Of a DNA stretch of 64,000 bases, positions 51,901-60,118 are shown in pieces. This DNA is from Streptomyces sp. A012304 (GTDB taxonomy: Bacteria > Actinomycetota > Actinomycetes > Streptomycetales > Streptomycetaceae), in assembly GCF_026008495.1 (NCBI RefSeq), contig NZ_BQUN01000182.1:183050-247049 (forward strand), in the 5' to 3' direction. The stretch's first letter is position 1, and each line of letters starts with the position of its first letter. The notes under the pieces were generated by a model. That model worked only from the letters and a program-made list of their open reading frames with translations. It did not search any database and had not been told where the DNA came from. The position numbers and the translations under genes are program-made.

Positions 51901-53002
51901 TCCGGCCGCAGCCGTGGCGTGCCTGCGGGAGGCGGTCGATCTGGCCCGCGAGGCAGCCGAGGCGGACCCCGTCGCGGGCCTGCCTATCCTGGCCGACGCC
52001 CTCACCAACCTGGGGCGCGAGTACGGCAGGGCGGGAATGCGGACGCCGTCCCTCTCCCGGGTACGGGAGGCCGTCGGCATCCGCCGATCCCTGGCAAGGA
52101 CCGATCCGGCCGTGCATGAACCGAACCTGGCGGCGGCACTCGTGATCCTCTCCGACGCGCTGAGCGAGGTGGGGCACCATGAAGAGGCGATCGCACAGGG
52201 AACACAGGCCGTCGCCATCCTGCAGCGGCTCTCCGCGGCCGCTCCGGCGGCCCACCGACTCCGCCTGGCGCTCGCACTCAGAAGCCTCAGGGGGCCTCTA
52301 ACGGCACTCCATCGCCTTGACCGGGCCATCGAGGCCGGGGAGCAGGAGGCCGACGTATGGCGGTCCCTTGCGCAGAGCGACGAGGGATACGGATTCGAGC
52401 TGGGGGTGAGCCTGGAGATGCTCGGCCGACTGCTGACGGTGACCGGCCGGCACGAGGAGATGCTCCGCACCTACGAAGAGGTCGTGGCTCTCTGGCGGCG
52501 CCTCAGTCCCCCGGACGCCGATCAGCTAGTGGCCCTCTCCCTCATCAACCTCACGCAGGCACTGGCCGGGCTAGGCCGGTACGAGGACGTCCGCGCCACA
52601 GGAGAGGAGGCCGTCTCGATCCTGCGACGGCTCGCCGAGGAGGACCCGGCCGCCCACCGGCCGACGGTCGTCATGGGACTGCTCCAGGGACTCGTGCTGC
52701 CGCTGGCACGCTCGGACCACTGGCAACTGGCCGAGCAGCACCTGCGGGAGGCCGTCGACCTGCAACGGCAGCTCACCCGGGAAAACCCGGCCGCCCACCA
52801 GCCCGTGCTTGCGGATCTGCTGATGAACGCGGTGCGGGTGCGGATGAGTCGGAGGCACGGTCTGCAGGACGCGCTGGCCGCGGCGGAGGAGGCCGTGGAG
52901 ATCTACGGCACTCTGGCCGCAGGGAGCGCAGTCGAGTTCCGCGCCCGACTGGACGAGGCACTGCGGCTACGGGACTACCTGCGAGCCGCTCTCCCGCGGT
53001 GA
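48956..53002 (+). CDS. Giant HTH, P-loop NTPase and TPR protein (STAND-like)
   Basis: A 1348-residue protein. Residues about 15-80 contain a helix-turn-helix-like region (SPSLAELAKEGGKRSRKVKL, HRSTVSVLLRAE). A P-loop NTPase follows: Walker A GFGGQGKT at 183-190, Walker B ALVVVDYAE at 230-238 (Asp235), and RVLLIARSTSWW like a sensor-1 strand. From about residue 560 to the end there are some 15-18 degenerate tetratricopeptide repeats (HHEEAIAQGTQAVAILQRLS, GRYEDVRATGEEAVSILRRL). This is the layout of STAND-type switches, which use a repeat sensor and an NTPase to oligomerise; many serve in phage defence. The N-terminal effector is not identified. ATG 48956 has a GTGGGGGTGG site; ATG 48938 is an alternative. 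It lies at the edge of decayed mobile DNA. Confidence 0.8.
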   Translation: MTVWDEARKRFASCLAEVHRAANSPSLAELAKEGGKRSRKVKLHRSTVSVLLRAEFVKPPDWDLVDLFVRTCEAIAKAQPIPPISELFEMTLWKSRHAALEQVWDLVWEAENQDPADLRPFPPKVAQPLAADVRGQPSQLLLARHEVVPFTGRADDLAALAAWRDGTAQDGRPIAASAALLHGFGGQGKTRLATELARRSAELGWKVWQAVRADKAAADTDCGRRSGRRALVVVDYAERWPARELELLLERLADHRGETLRVLLIARSTSWWSYLLDDLRKWGFAHHEYPLRPLLDTDIDARRQTFTAARERFADALGLPAEDAGSLAVPGDLSHAAYGLTLTVHMAALVAVDARIRGEEPPRDPGALSAYLLERERGHWSKLEQRKPSCAAPAEVMAQTVYTATLTGPRDHRTAVAALKSAEVENDASHPQVLREHAACYPPDDPRTYLEPLCPDRLGEDFVALSTPGPVDSHLASTWAEQAAARLLGVAAPTPSGSLAPAWSRHVLTQLINAAARWPHLAAGELAPLATEHPDLMLRAGNAALTTLACIEQIPLEALEAIEDAAPRRDPDLDVGIADIAERFCTERIESASDPAVKAVLYAKMAGRLSNSGRHEEALRAAADAVRLRRDLADGGDVEAVAELAWALNGLSNELHLTGSHQAALASAEAAVVLFTKIVAQGHPAKVANLAVAFNTLSLRLDQQGRTAEGLELLQSAVQITRYTAEVSPADFRSDLAGMLHNLGCQLSRVDRYREAHAAESEAVSLFEKLAEQAPEAHLDNLANALDGLAIALRGEGRHQEALQTGDKAVGLLRAGAEKNPEAWGPWLANALLHLGDGYGEAGQLQEAVRNCGASVDMSRELAGTRRAAHLPLLARSVMNLGIWLGRSGSPHQAVPRSEEAVGLFRELVEHGFDNHLPDLADSLLNLSLTLSATNRTEECVAAAEEAVALYRRLGPASPVVYRRKLAMALVNLGNGHAQHDDPAAAVACLREAVDLAREAAEADPVAGLPILADALTNLGREYGRAGMRTPSLSRVREAVGIRRSLARTDPAVHEPNLAAALVILSDALSEVGHHEEAIAQGTQAVAILQRLSAAAPAAHRLRLALALRSLRGPLTALHRLDRAIEAGEQEADVWRSLAQSDEGYGFELGVSLEMLGRLLTVTGRHEEMLRTYEEVVALWRRLSPPDADQLVALSLINLTQALAGLGRYEDVRATGEEAVSILRRLAEEDPAAHRPTVVMGLLQGLVLPLARSDHWQLAEQHLREAVDLQRQLTRENPAAHQPVLADLLMNAVRVRMSRRHGLQDALAAAEEAVEIYGTLAAGSAVEFRARLDEALRLRDYLRAALPR

Positions 53003-53297
53003 TCCGCCGTGCCCTCAACCGACCGTGTCCCGTTGCGGTGGGTGACCGCGGATGCGTCTACGGTCCGGCAAACGCCAGCGGTCGGAGCCGCAGCAGGCGG
53101 ATGTCCTTGCGGGTGCGTCGCCGGACTGGCCGGGAGGGATGGCGCACGCGAGCGGCCGTCAGTCGTCAGGCGGATCTTCGTCGTCGGGCCGCGTCGCACC
53201 GTCCGAGGGCAAGGGCGGCCGGCTCGCCGGCCGGGACCGCTTTTGACGAGCCCCGGCGGCGTACTGGTGAGGGCGGACGATGGTGGAGCAGCGTCTT

Positions 53298-54099
53298 TCA
53301 CAGCCGGTCGGTGGGGGCCGAAGGGTGGGTCCGAGCGGCTTCTAGGAGTTGAGCGGCGCCCCGGACGGCCGCGGTGTGCGGGAGGGCACAGGCTTGGCGG
53401 GGGTGTGCAGTCGGGAGGCGAGGCGGTAGGTGATGTCGGGGCGCAGTGCGGCTCCTCCGGCCAGGAGCCCCCTTGCTGCACGGCGTCGTGCGTCTGCATG
53501 CCGGTGTCTTCCTCCAGCATCGCGTCACATCGCGACGACCACGTCGGTGATGTGCGTGGGCGGGGTGAGGTTGTCCAGGTCGGTGGTGCCCAGGGCAGTG
53601 CGGCGGGCGTCGGTCACCGTGCCGTCGGCGAGCAGGACGGCCTCGGTGACGTGGGCGCCGATGTCCACCACGAGCAGGGGCCGGGTCAGGTCGGCGCCGG
53701 CGGCCGTGGCCACGGCCCGCGCGGCGGGGACGGTCAGCACGGTGTGCGGCCGAAGTGGCTCCAGCGCGGCGTGGGCCTCGGTACGGAATGCGATTCGGCC
53801 CAGGACGGGTGTGGTCAGGACGATCAGGCGGCTGCCGTAGCGCGGCAGGCGGTCGCCCAGCAGCCGGTCGAGCATCCGCGCAGTGGCCCCGGTCTCGACG
53901 ATAGTGCCGCATTGGATGGGGTGGAGGGCGCCGTCGCCGGGAAAGGTCACGATGGGTACGTCGAGGATGGTTCTGCGACCGGACACCCAGGCACGGGTGC
54001 GGGCGCTGCGAGGTCAAAGGCGATGCCCGAACAGCGGCGGCTCAAAGGCCAGGGCCGGTTGGAGCCACGTCCTTTTCGGCTCCGGGGTGCTGTGGTCAT
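53298..54099 (-). pseudogene. MreB/actin-like protein with frameshifts
   Basis: The start is ATG 54099 (MTTAPRSRKG). After CSGIAFDL near 54010 the frame shifts and continues as SARTRAWVSGRRTILDVPIV and TFPGDGALHPIQCGTIVETG. The ATPase core follows: LIVLTTPVLGRIAFRTEAHA and LLVVDIGAHVTEAVLLADG. A TGA after ITDVVVAM (53525) and another shift near 53450 break the end (AMLEEDTGMQ, then HTAAVRGAAQLLEAARTHPS). The pieces match an actinobacterial MreB-like actin homologue. At least three one-base shifts are needed. It would have overlapped the upstream DksA-like gene by ATGA. Confidence 0.65.
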
Positions 54100-54433
54100 C
54101 GTCCGGCCTTCATGACCTGGTCGGCGGCGGGCGCGGCAGCGGGCTTGCGGCGCGCTCTTCGTACGGTTGCGGGCGAGGGGTTCGCGGCACAGGTGGCCGG
54201 CGCCGTGGGTGCCGTGGCCCATCCGCGGCAGGGCCGCTTCGACGTAGGCGGGGAACCCGCTGGATGGTGTCCTTCTGCGCCGACATCAGATGTTCCGCCG
54301 CGTCCGGCCCGGCCTCGGCCATGGTCCGTAGCTGCACCAGGCGGGTCTTGCGCGCGTGCTCCAGGCGCTGGCTGGCCTCGTGTGCCGCCAGCCGCTCAGG
54401 GCCGGCTCCGGCCTGGGGCGTGTCCAGCGACAT
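54099..54433 (-). pseudogene. DksA/TraR-like zinc-finger protein with frameshift
   Basis: ATG 54433 follows AAAGGAACTGCC. The N-terminus is a helical coiled-coil-like stretch (HEASQRLEHARKTRLVQLRT, EAGPDAAEHLMSAQKDTIQR). Near 54260 a one-base loss moves the expected continuation to another frame: VEAALPRMGHGTHGAGHLCR, EPLARNRTKSAPQARCRAR. This matches the GTYGxCxxC and CxxC finger of DksA/TraR proteins with two Cys replaced. The gene appears dead. DksA/TraR proteins bind RNA polymerase and are often encoded on plasmids and phages. Confidence 0.5.
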
Positions 54434-54538
54434 GGCAGTTCCTTTTCTCGGGCAAGACGAGTGGTGGGGCAGGGGCCCGCCGAAGACAGATCCGGCTCGG
54501 CACAGTGGGTGGGGACCCACGGAGGACGAGTCATGCCC

Positions 54539-55440
54539 TCACCGTGGCCGATACGCCGTGGGAAAGCCATGGGGCGCAGTACCCATCTGCTGGCACGCGA
54601 AGGACCACTGTGGGTTACTGGCCCTAGCAAAGCCTCTGGACGTGGCGGTGGTGATCAGGCAGGCGGCGAGGCCGAGGAAGGCCTCATGGATGTCGGCGCG
54701 TCGTTCCCACCGGATCCGTAAGCGGCGGAAGCCGTGCAGCCAGGAGATCGTCCGCTCGACGACCCAGTGGAAGGTGCCCAGGCCGGTGCCGTGGGGTTGT
54801 CCCCGCTCGGCGATCGCGGGCTGGATGCCGCGCTGCCGCAGCAGACGGCGGTACTTGTCGTGGTCGTAGCCGCGGTCCGCGAAGAGCATGTCGGGCCGCC
54901 TGCGCGGTCGGCCGACCACCCCAGCGACGGGTGGAATCTTGTCCAGCAGCGGCAGCAGTCGGGTGACGTCGTTGCGGTTTCCACCGGTCAGCGACACCGC
55001 GAGCGGGATCCCTTGGCCGTCGGTGATGACGTGGTGTTTGCTGCCCGGCCGTGCGCGGTCGACCGGGCTGGGCCCGCTTTTGGGCCCCCGCGTGCAGCCC
55101 GGACGTGGGAGGAGTCGATCACCGCCCGCGACCAGTCCAGCTGGTTCTTCGACCGCAGCCTGTTCAGCAGCAGCTGGTGGAGCTGATCCCAGACGCCTGC
55201 CTCGTTCCAAGCGGCAAGGCGGCGCCAGCAGGTCATGCCCGAACCGAAGCCGAGCTCCTGGGGGAGGTACTCCCACTGGATGCCGGTGTGCAGAACGAAC
55301 AGGATGCCGCACAGGGCCTGCCGGTCCGGCACCCGCGGCCGGCCCTCGACCTGCTTCGGAGGCGGTTCTGGCAGCAACGGCTCAATGCGCGACCACAGTT
55401 CGTCCGACACGATCCACGGCCGCGACTGACGCTTCCCCAT
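54539..55440 (-). CDS. IS5-family transposase made by -1 frameshifting
   Basis: The first frame starts at ATG 55440 (MGKRQSRPWIVSDELWSRIE) and contains CGILFVLHTGIQWEYLPQEL and the first catalytic Asp in AVIDSSHVRA. The second frame overlaps it and holds SKHHVITDGQGIPLAVSLTG, MLFADRGYDHDKYRRLLRQR (second Asp) and WVVERTISWLHGFRRLRIRW (catalytic Glu). They join at CCCAAAA (plus-strand TTTTGGG at 55078-55084), a slippery heptamer for a -1 shift: CCA-AAA then AGC-GGG. The fused protein would be about 300 residues. The second frame has no stop inside the IS and reads out to 54539. Confidence 0.82.
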
Positions 55441-55501
55441 GCCCTCATCAACGAACGATCAAGCTGACAGTCACATGATCAACCGCTTTTGTTAGAGCCA
55501 G
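54618..55501 (-). mobile_element. IS5-family insertion sequence with TTA target duplication
   Basis: An 884-bp element. Inverted ends CTGGCCCTAGCAAAG (from 54618) and CTTTTGTTAGAGCCAG (to 55501) match at most positions. TTA lies directly outside at both ends (54615-54617 and 55502-55504). The single transposase gene fills the element. It is the only IS in the window that looks complete. It inserted just upstream of the DksA/MreB-like pair. Confidence 0.8.
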
Positions 55502-55544
55502 TTAGTAGGACTCCGTTAGGTCTGTCTTGATCTTGGTGTTGTCC

Positions 55545-56260
55545 TGCCTTGACAAGATGCTGCAACTGCTGCGCTTCGGCTGCTCCTACGAGGCGATCGC
55601 CGACACGACCTGCTCGGCCACCACCATCCGCAACCGCCGTGACGAGCGGATCCGTCTCGGCGTCTTCGCCCAGCTCAAGCAGATCACGATCCAGTCCTAC
55701 GACCGGATCGTCGGACTCGTCCTCGACCAGATCGCCATCGACGGCTCCATCACCAAAGCCCCCGGCGGTGGCGAGGCCGCCGGACGCTCACCGGTCGACC
55801 ACGGCAAACAGGGCTTGAAACGCTCGGGCATGGCGGATGGTTACGGAATCCCACTCGGCCGGGTCCTGGCCGGAGCGAACCGCCACGACTCCCCGCTGCT
55901 GGCCCCGACCCTGGACCTCCTGGACGACCTCGGGCCGCTGCCCGACGACATCACCGTCCATCTGGACGCCGGCTACGCCTCGGACAAGACCCGCGCCGAA
56001 CTGGCGGCACGCAACCTGCGCGGCCACATCGCCCTGCAAGGGCGAGAAGGCGCCCATCCAGGCAGGCCAGCGGTGGCACGTCGAGCGCACGCACGCCTGG
56101 CAGAACGCCTTCCCCCGCCTTGCCCGCTGCTACGAACGCCGGGCCGCAGTCATCGAACGCCTTCTTCGATCTCGCGGACACAATCATCACCGCCCGTAGC
56201 CTGATCCGCCGCGTGTGGACCACCCACCGCTGGGACGACCGCCCGAACCGCCGCCCATGA
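55545..56260 (+). pseudogene. Transposase remnant (IS5-type, second kind)
   Basis: The frame from about 55545 lacks the N-terminus: DKMLQLLRFGCSYEAIADTT, VLDQIAIDGSITKAPGGGEA with the first Asp, LGRVLAGANRHDSPLLAPTL and ITVHLDAGYASDKTRAELAA. Near 56040 it shifts to a second frame (EKAPIQAGQRWHVERTHAWQ, with the catalytic Glu). Near 56160 it shifts to a third (FFDLADTIITARSLIRRVWT, THRWDDRPNRRP). It is N-terminally truncated with two frameshifts. A more degraded copy of the same element lies at 57395-57680 in the opposite orientation. Confidence 0.75.
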
Positions 56261-56283
56261 GTACATGCCTCCTGCGCGAGCTC

Positions 56284-57045
56284 TCAGTCTGCGATCTTCA
56301 CCCACGTCAGGTAGGAGCGCGTTCCCACGAAGTCCGCTTTCTGGATCGTGGAACCGTTCAGGCCGTCGCCGGGGCCGCCGCCGTGCAAGGTCGCCTGCAC
56401 GCGGACCGTCTTCGACCCCTGCGCCGCGGACACGGTGACGAGTCCGGACAGGGGGGTCGGACCGTGCTGGCAATGCTGGAATCGGGTTTCGGGTGATGTC
56501 GAGAACTGGTGCTGGGAGGACTGGCGGGGCCCGAGTTCGACGGAGCCGGACGCCAGGTCGATCAGACGAACTTCGGTCCACAGGTTCGTAGAACTCCCGT
56601 AGTCGAGGGTCGCGCAGATCGTCGTGTCGATGTCGCCGGTCACCAGGTATGTACCGGGATCGGGAAGCGTGACCTCCAATGCCGTGTCCGCCCACGTCTG
56701 ACTGGTGCGGGTCGGCAGCAGGTCAACGTCGGTGACCGGGCCGGCCTCGCCGCGAAGAGGCGTCAGGTACGCCTTGACCGTATAGGTTTGCGGGCATGCG
56801 TCCGCAGCCGGGGCCGTCACGATGACGTCGACCGACTGCAGGTCGTCGACGATGCGGCCTGGCGCCGGGCCCGAGGTTCCCGCGACGCTGGTCTTGGGAA
56901 CGAGCATGCCCTGCTGAGTACAGGTCAGTGCGTTGCACTCGTCCGGGGCGATGATTGGCGTGGCGATGAGCGGGTCGGGGGGCGTGGCGTTCCCGGTGAG
57001 CGCGATGCAATCGCTGTCCTCGAACCTCCGGGGGGGTACGGTCAT
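56284..57045 (-). CDS. Phage-tail-like or surface hypothetical protein
   Basis: A 253-residue protein without a signal peptide. The N-terminus DSDCIALTGNATPPDPLIAT and APDECNALTCTQQGMLVP is a motif set seen in tail-fibre-like or adsorption proteins of actinophages. The rest is beta-rich and Thr/Ser-rich (LPDPGTYLVTGDIDTTICAT, STIQKADFVGTRSYLTWVKI). This points to a phage or tailocin structural origin, but the match is by pattern only. It is flanked by two inverted copies of one transposase remnant, so it may have been carried in by that element. Confidence 0.5.
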   Translation of the reverse strand: MTVPPRRFEDSDCIALTGNATPPDPLIATPIIAPDECNALTCTQQGMLVPKTSVAGTSGPAPGRIVDDLQSVDVIVTAPAADACPQTYTVKAYLTPLRGEAGPVTDVDLLPTRTSQTWADTALEVTLPDPGTYLVTGDIDTTICATLDYGSSTNLWTEVRLIDLASGSVELGPRQSSQHQFSTSPETRFQHCQHGPTPLSGLVTVSAAQGSKTVRVQATLHGGGPGDGLNGSTIQKADFVGTRSYLTWVKIAD

Positions 57046-57394
57046 GTCGGATCACTCCTGGACGGCGTGTTGGCGGGTGGAGTCACCGCAGAGTCATGCT
57101 CATGCCAGATCTCGGTGACTGGGGGCTTTCTTGCGCCTGAGCCGCCTGGGGATGTCCACCCTCGTTGCAGCTCGACCCCTGGGGCGCAAATTCCCTCGCC
57201 GGGCAACTACCCAGGTGGCCTACCGGATAGTGAAAATAAAACCCATTTGGGTGAGAAGAGTGATAATCGGACGAATGGTTCGCTGGTCATTGGCGGCGGA
57301 GGCAGCAGCCCAGGCAGGCTTGCCCCTCGGACCCGGAGGAGCGGGCGGAGGTGGCGGCGGTGCTATCCATTGCACGCTGAATACCAGGCCCGGC

Positions 57395-57680
57395 GAGTCC
57401 ATGTGCCACCGCTGGCTTGCCTGGATGGGCGCCTTCTCGCCCTTGCGGGCGATGTGGCCGCGCAGGTTGCGTGCGACCAGTTCGGCGTGGGTCTTTCCGA
57501 GGTGGCGTCCTTTTGCTGCTGGGTCGGGAAGTGGTGGCCGAGCCGGTCGTGTCGGCGATCGCCTCGTAGGAGCAGCCGAAGCGCAGCAGTTGCAGCATCT
57601 TGTTCCGGCCGCTCGGGCAGCAGGGCTGCGAACTGGTCCCAGAGCGGATCGGTCAGCCATGATGGCAGGACGGGCACAGA
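57395..57680 (-). pseudogene. Transposase scrap, degraded copy of the 55545-56260 element
   Basis: The minus strand carries VLPSWLTDPLWDQFAALLPE (N-terminus), MLQLLRFGCSYEAIADTTGS and KTHAELVARNLRGHIARKGE, KAPIQASQRWHM in three different frames. The segments between them, including the catalytic core, are deleted. It supplies the N-terminus missing from the other copy. Confidence 0.6.
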
Positions 57681-57729
57681 TCTCCCCAGTGATCACAGAG
57701 CGTCGCAACTCCATGATCACCGGGAACTG

Positions 57730-58300
57730 TGCCCCTTCTGTTCCCAGGGGCCCCTGCCGAGCCTATCCGCGCGACCTCTTAGCCCCTCGTGCCGGCGCTC
57801 CTGCCATCCGCAGATGACCCACTTGTTCAGCAGTTCCTGAAGCTGGGCCAGGCTCCAGCACGCATCCTCCTGCGCGGCCGCGCCCCGATGGGAGACATCC
57901 GAGCCGGTGTGGCCTGGCAGGTATTGGCTGAACCCATCGGCGATGGCGCGGAGGGTCCGTTCCATGTTTCCCTTCGCTGGGCCGTTCGCCGGCGGCACCG
58001 GCTGCACCGAGACTCCCCAGGCTCTCGCACGCGGAGACGAACGGTCTTCGGCGTGATCACCGGCCGTGCGGCCGCCTGCTCCAGCCGAGTGTCCAACGCG
58101 TTCAGCCGCTCATAAGGGTGACGGATCGCTGCATGGACAGCGCCTTGTCCCAGCTTGGCCGCATCGCCGTCGGCACCACCATCTGCCCCAGCAGCATCGC
58201 CGCGTCCACCGACGTCGTGCCCACCGGGCGCAGCAGCGCGGCGCAGATGCTGCGTGTCGCCACGTCCAGCGCGATGTTGTGGTGGTGGTTGTGGGTTGGC
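57730..58300 (-). pseudogene. Mu-type (rve integrase core) transposase remnant
   Basis: Pieces lie in three minus-strand frames: NIALDVATRSICAALLRPVG, SVDAAMLLGQMVVPTAMRPS near 58200; LEQAAARPVITPKTV near 58070; PVPPANGPAKGNMERTLRAI and SLAQLQELLNKWVICGWQER near 57900. They follow the order of a DDE integrase-core transposase. The segment with the second Asp is deleted. It borders the coupling-protein remnant. Confidence 0.6.
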
Positions 58301-58454
58301 CGTTGAGCGCTTCGAGGCTGGAGGGACCAGGGTGGTGGCTTCAGAGGCGTCGGCTGTCTGTCTGGTTGGTCGATGCGGGTGATGTTGTGGGTGGCCTTCA
58401 AGGCTTCGTGGAGGCGGGCGTTGTCCAGGGCGAGGCGTTGGATGTGGGCTGCTG

Positions 58455-59310
58455 CGGATCCTCTACGCCAACGGACCCGTCCTCGCCGAACAGGTCGACA
58501 GCAGCGTCAACATCGCCGAGGAATCCCAGAGCGGCGTCTACCAGAACGCCCGCACCGCCCTGTCCGCGCTGCGGGATGAGAAGGTGCTGGCGTGGGCCAC
58601 ACCCCGGACGAGCGCCGCCCCCGGTTCAACCCCGAGCACTTCGCCACCAGTAAGGACACGCTGTACCTGCTGAGCAAGAAGGGCGGCCCCACCAGCGCTC
58701 TCGTCGCCGCCCTCGCCGACGCCGTGTTCACCGCGGCCGCCGAAGCGGGGGAGCGGGCCGGTGGCCGCCTGCCCGAGCCGATGCGCGCCGTGCTCGACGA
58801 GGCTGCCACCATCTGCAAGATCGCCGACCTGCCCGACCTCTACAGCCACCTCGGTTCGCGCGGGGGCACCCCGCTCGTCATCCTGCAGAGCTACCGCCAG
58901 GGCGTGAAGGCATGGGGCGAGGTCGGCATGGACGCCATGTGGAGCGCCGCCACCAAGAAGGTGATCGGCGTCGGCCTGGACGACGCGAAGTTCGCCGCCG
59001 ACATCTCCAGCCTGGTCGGCGCCCACTTCGTCCACCGCGGCTCGTACTCCAAAAGCAAGGACGGCTACTCCCGCTCCGCCGCCGAACAGCGCGAGCAGAT
59101 CATGGACCCTGCCGAGATCCGCGCCATGCGCAAGGGCACCGCCCTGCTGCTGGCCACCGGCATGCCCGTCGCCCAGATCGCCTACGCCCTTGGTGCGAGG
59201 AGGAGGCGATGGCCCACATCGGCCCCTAGATGGAGGCCGAGGAAGCCGCCATTACCAAGCGCGCCGTCGCCGCCTACCAAGAGAAGGAGGCCGCCTGCCG
59301 TGCCCGATGA
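58455..59310 (+). pseudogene. VirD4/TraG-type conjugation coupling protein, C-terminal remnant
   Basis: The frame starts abruptly with RILYANGPVLAEQVDSSVNI and QNARTALSALRDEKVLAWAT. It shifts near 58600 to RPRFNPEHFATSKDTLYLLS, EPMRAVLDEAATICKIADLP (Walker B Asp-Glu), LYSHLGSRGGTPLVILQSYR and MRKGTALLLATGMPVAQIA. Another shift near 59190 leads to WCEEEAMAHIGP, then TAG 59227-59229 interrupts before MEAEEAAITKRAVAAYQEKE. The Walker A half is missing. The C-terminus overlaps the DUF4913 start. It is part of a lost conjugation system. Confidence 0.72.
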
Positions 59311-59881
59311 CTCCAACTTCGAGGTCCCGGTCGGCCTGTTCCAGGACGTCGAGGACCTCAAGGCCCAAGTCGCCCGCCTGGCCGCCGAGGTCACCGGGCT
59401 CACCGGGCTCACCGAGGCTGCCGCCGAAGGCGAGGCGCCGACGGACGACACGACAGACACTGGCGAGACGCCGGGGGAGGCCGGCGAGGAGGAGCGGACG
59501 TTCCCGCCGTTCATCCTCCTCCTGGACGCGCCGGAGTACGACGACGGGCTGCGCGCCTTGGTCGAGTGGGTCGAAGGCGTCCTCGTGCCCGGATACCTCG
59601 CGGAACCCTCATCCGACGCCCGCTGGTGCGCCATGTGGTTCGAGCACCCCGTCGCCGTCGCCCGCCTCCACGCCTGTTGGCTCGCCTGGCAGGAGCTCAC
59701 CGACCCCGCTACCTCCGGCTACACGGGCCCCAGCGTGTGGCACCGGGACCACCTCGGCCCCTGCCTGCGCGAACTACGCGCCCCCAGCGGTCCCTTCGCC
59801 GGGTGCGTGAAGGGCGAGCACCAGATCGACCACCGCCTGCCTGACCTGGTGCCCAGCGCCTGGCGCAGCCAGAACGACTGA
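59300..59881 (+). CDS. DUF4913-family protein
   Basis: A 193-residue protein starting at GTG 59300 behind AAGGAGG, overlapping the last codons of the coupling-protein remnant. An N-terminal acidic, flexible region (about residues 1-65) precedes the DUF4913 domain: LLDAPEYDDGLRALVEWVEG, ARWCAMWFEHPVAVARLHAC, SVWHRDHLGPCLRELRAPSG and PFAGC. The family is found next to TraG/TraD-like genes on actinomycete conjugative elements; its role is unknown. It seems intact while its partner has decayed. Confidence 0.82.
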   Translation: MPDDSNFEVPVGLFQDVEDLKAQVARLAAEVTGLTGLTEAAAEGEAPTDDTTDTGETPGEAGEEERTFPPFILLLDAPEYDDGLRALVEWVEGVLVPGYLAEPSSDARWCAMWFEHPVAVARLHACWLAWQELTDPATSGYTGPSVWHRDHLGPCLRELRAPSGPFAGCVKGEHQIDHRLPDLVPSAWRSQND

Positions 59882-60118
59882 GATGGAACGTTGACCGCCT
59901 TGTGGGCTGCTGGTCTCCGCGATGATTGACCACCGCTGATACCGGCAGCCTTGCCTGTGATGGCTGTCTGGAAGCCCACCCAAGGACGAGAGCCGTCCCC
60001 AGCCCGGCCGTGAACAGCGGGATCAGAGCCCACGCGTAACTCAGTGCCGGGTTCATCCTTCCGGCCGGGAGAGCGCCAGCGCTTCTGCCAGCCCCTCGCA
60101 ACCCCGGCGCCCGGCTGA

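Noticed and set aside
51469..52470. Minus-strand frame inside the TPR region
   Set aside because: Ser/Arg-rich mirror of the repeat-rich NTPase-TPR gene.
50900..53002. Tandem DNA repeat or CRISPR-like array in the TPR region
   Set aside because: The periodicity is at the protein level (degenerate TPRs); no identical DNA repeats with spacers were seen.
58066..58653. Plus-strand frame with a Val/Gly-rich product
   Set aside because: It is antisense to the integrase-core transposase remnant and only incidentally open.
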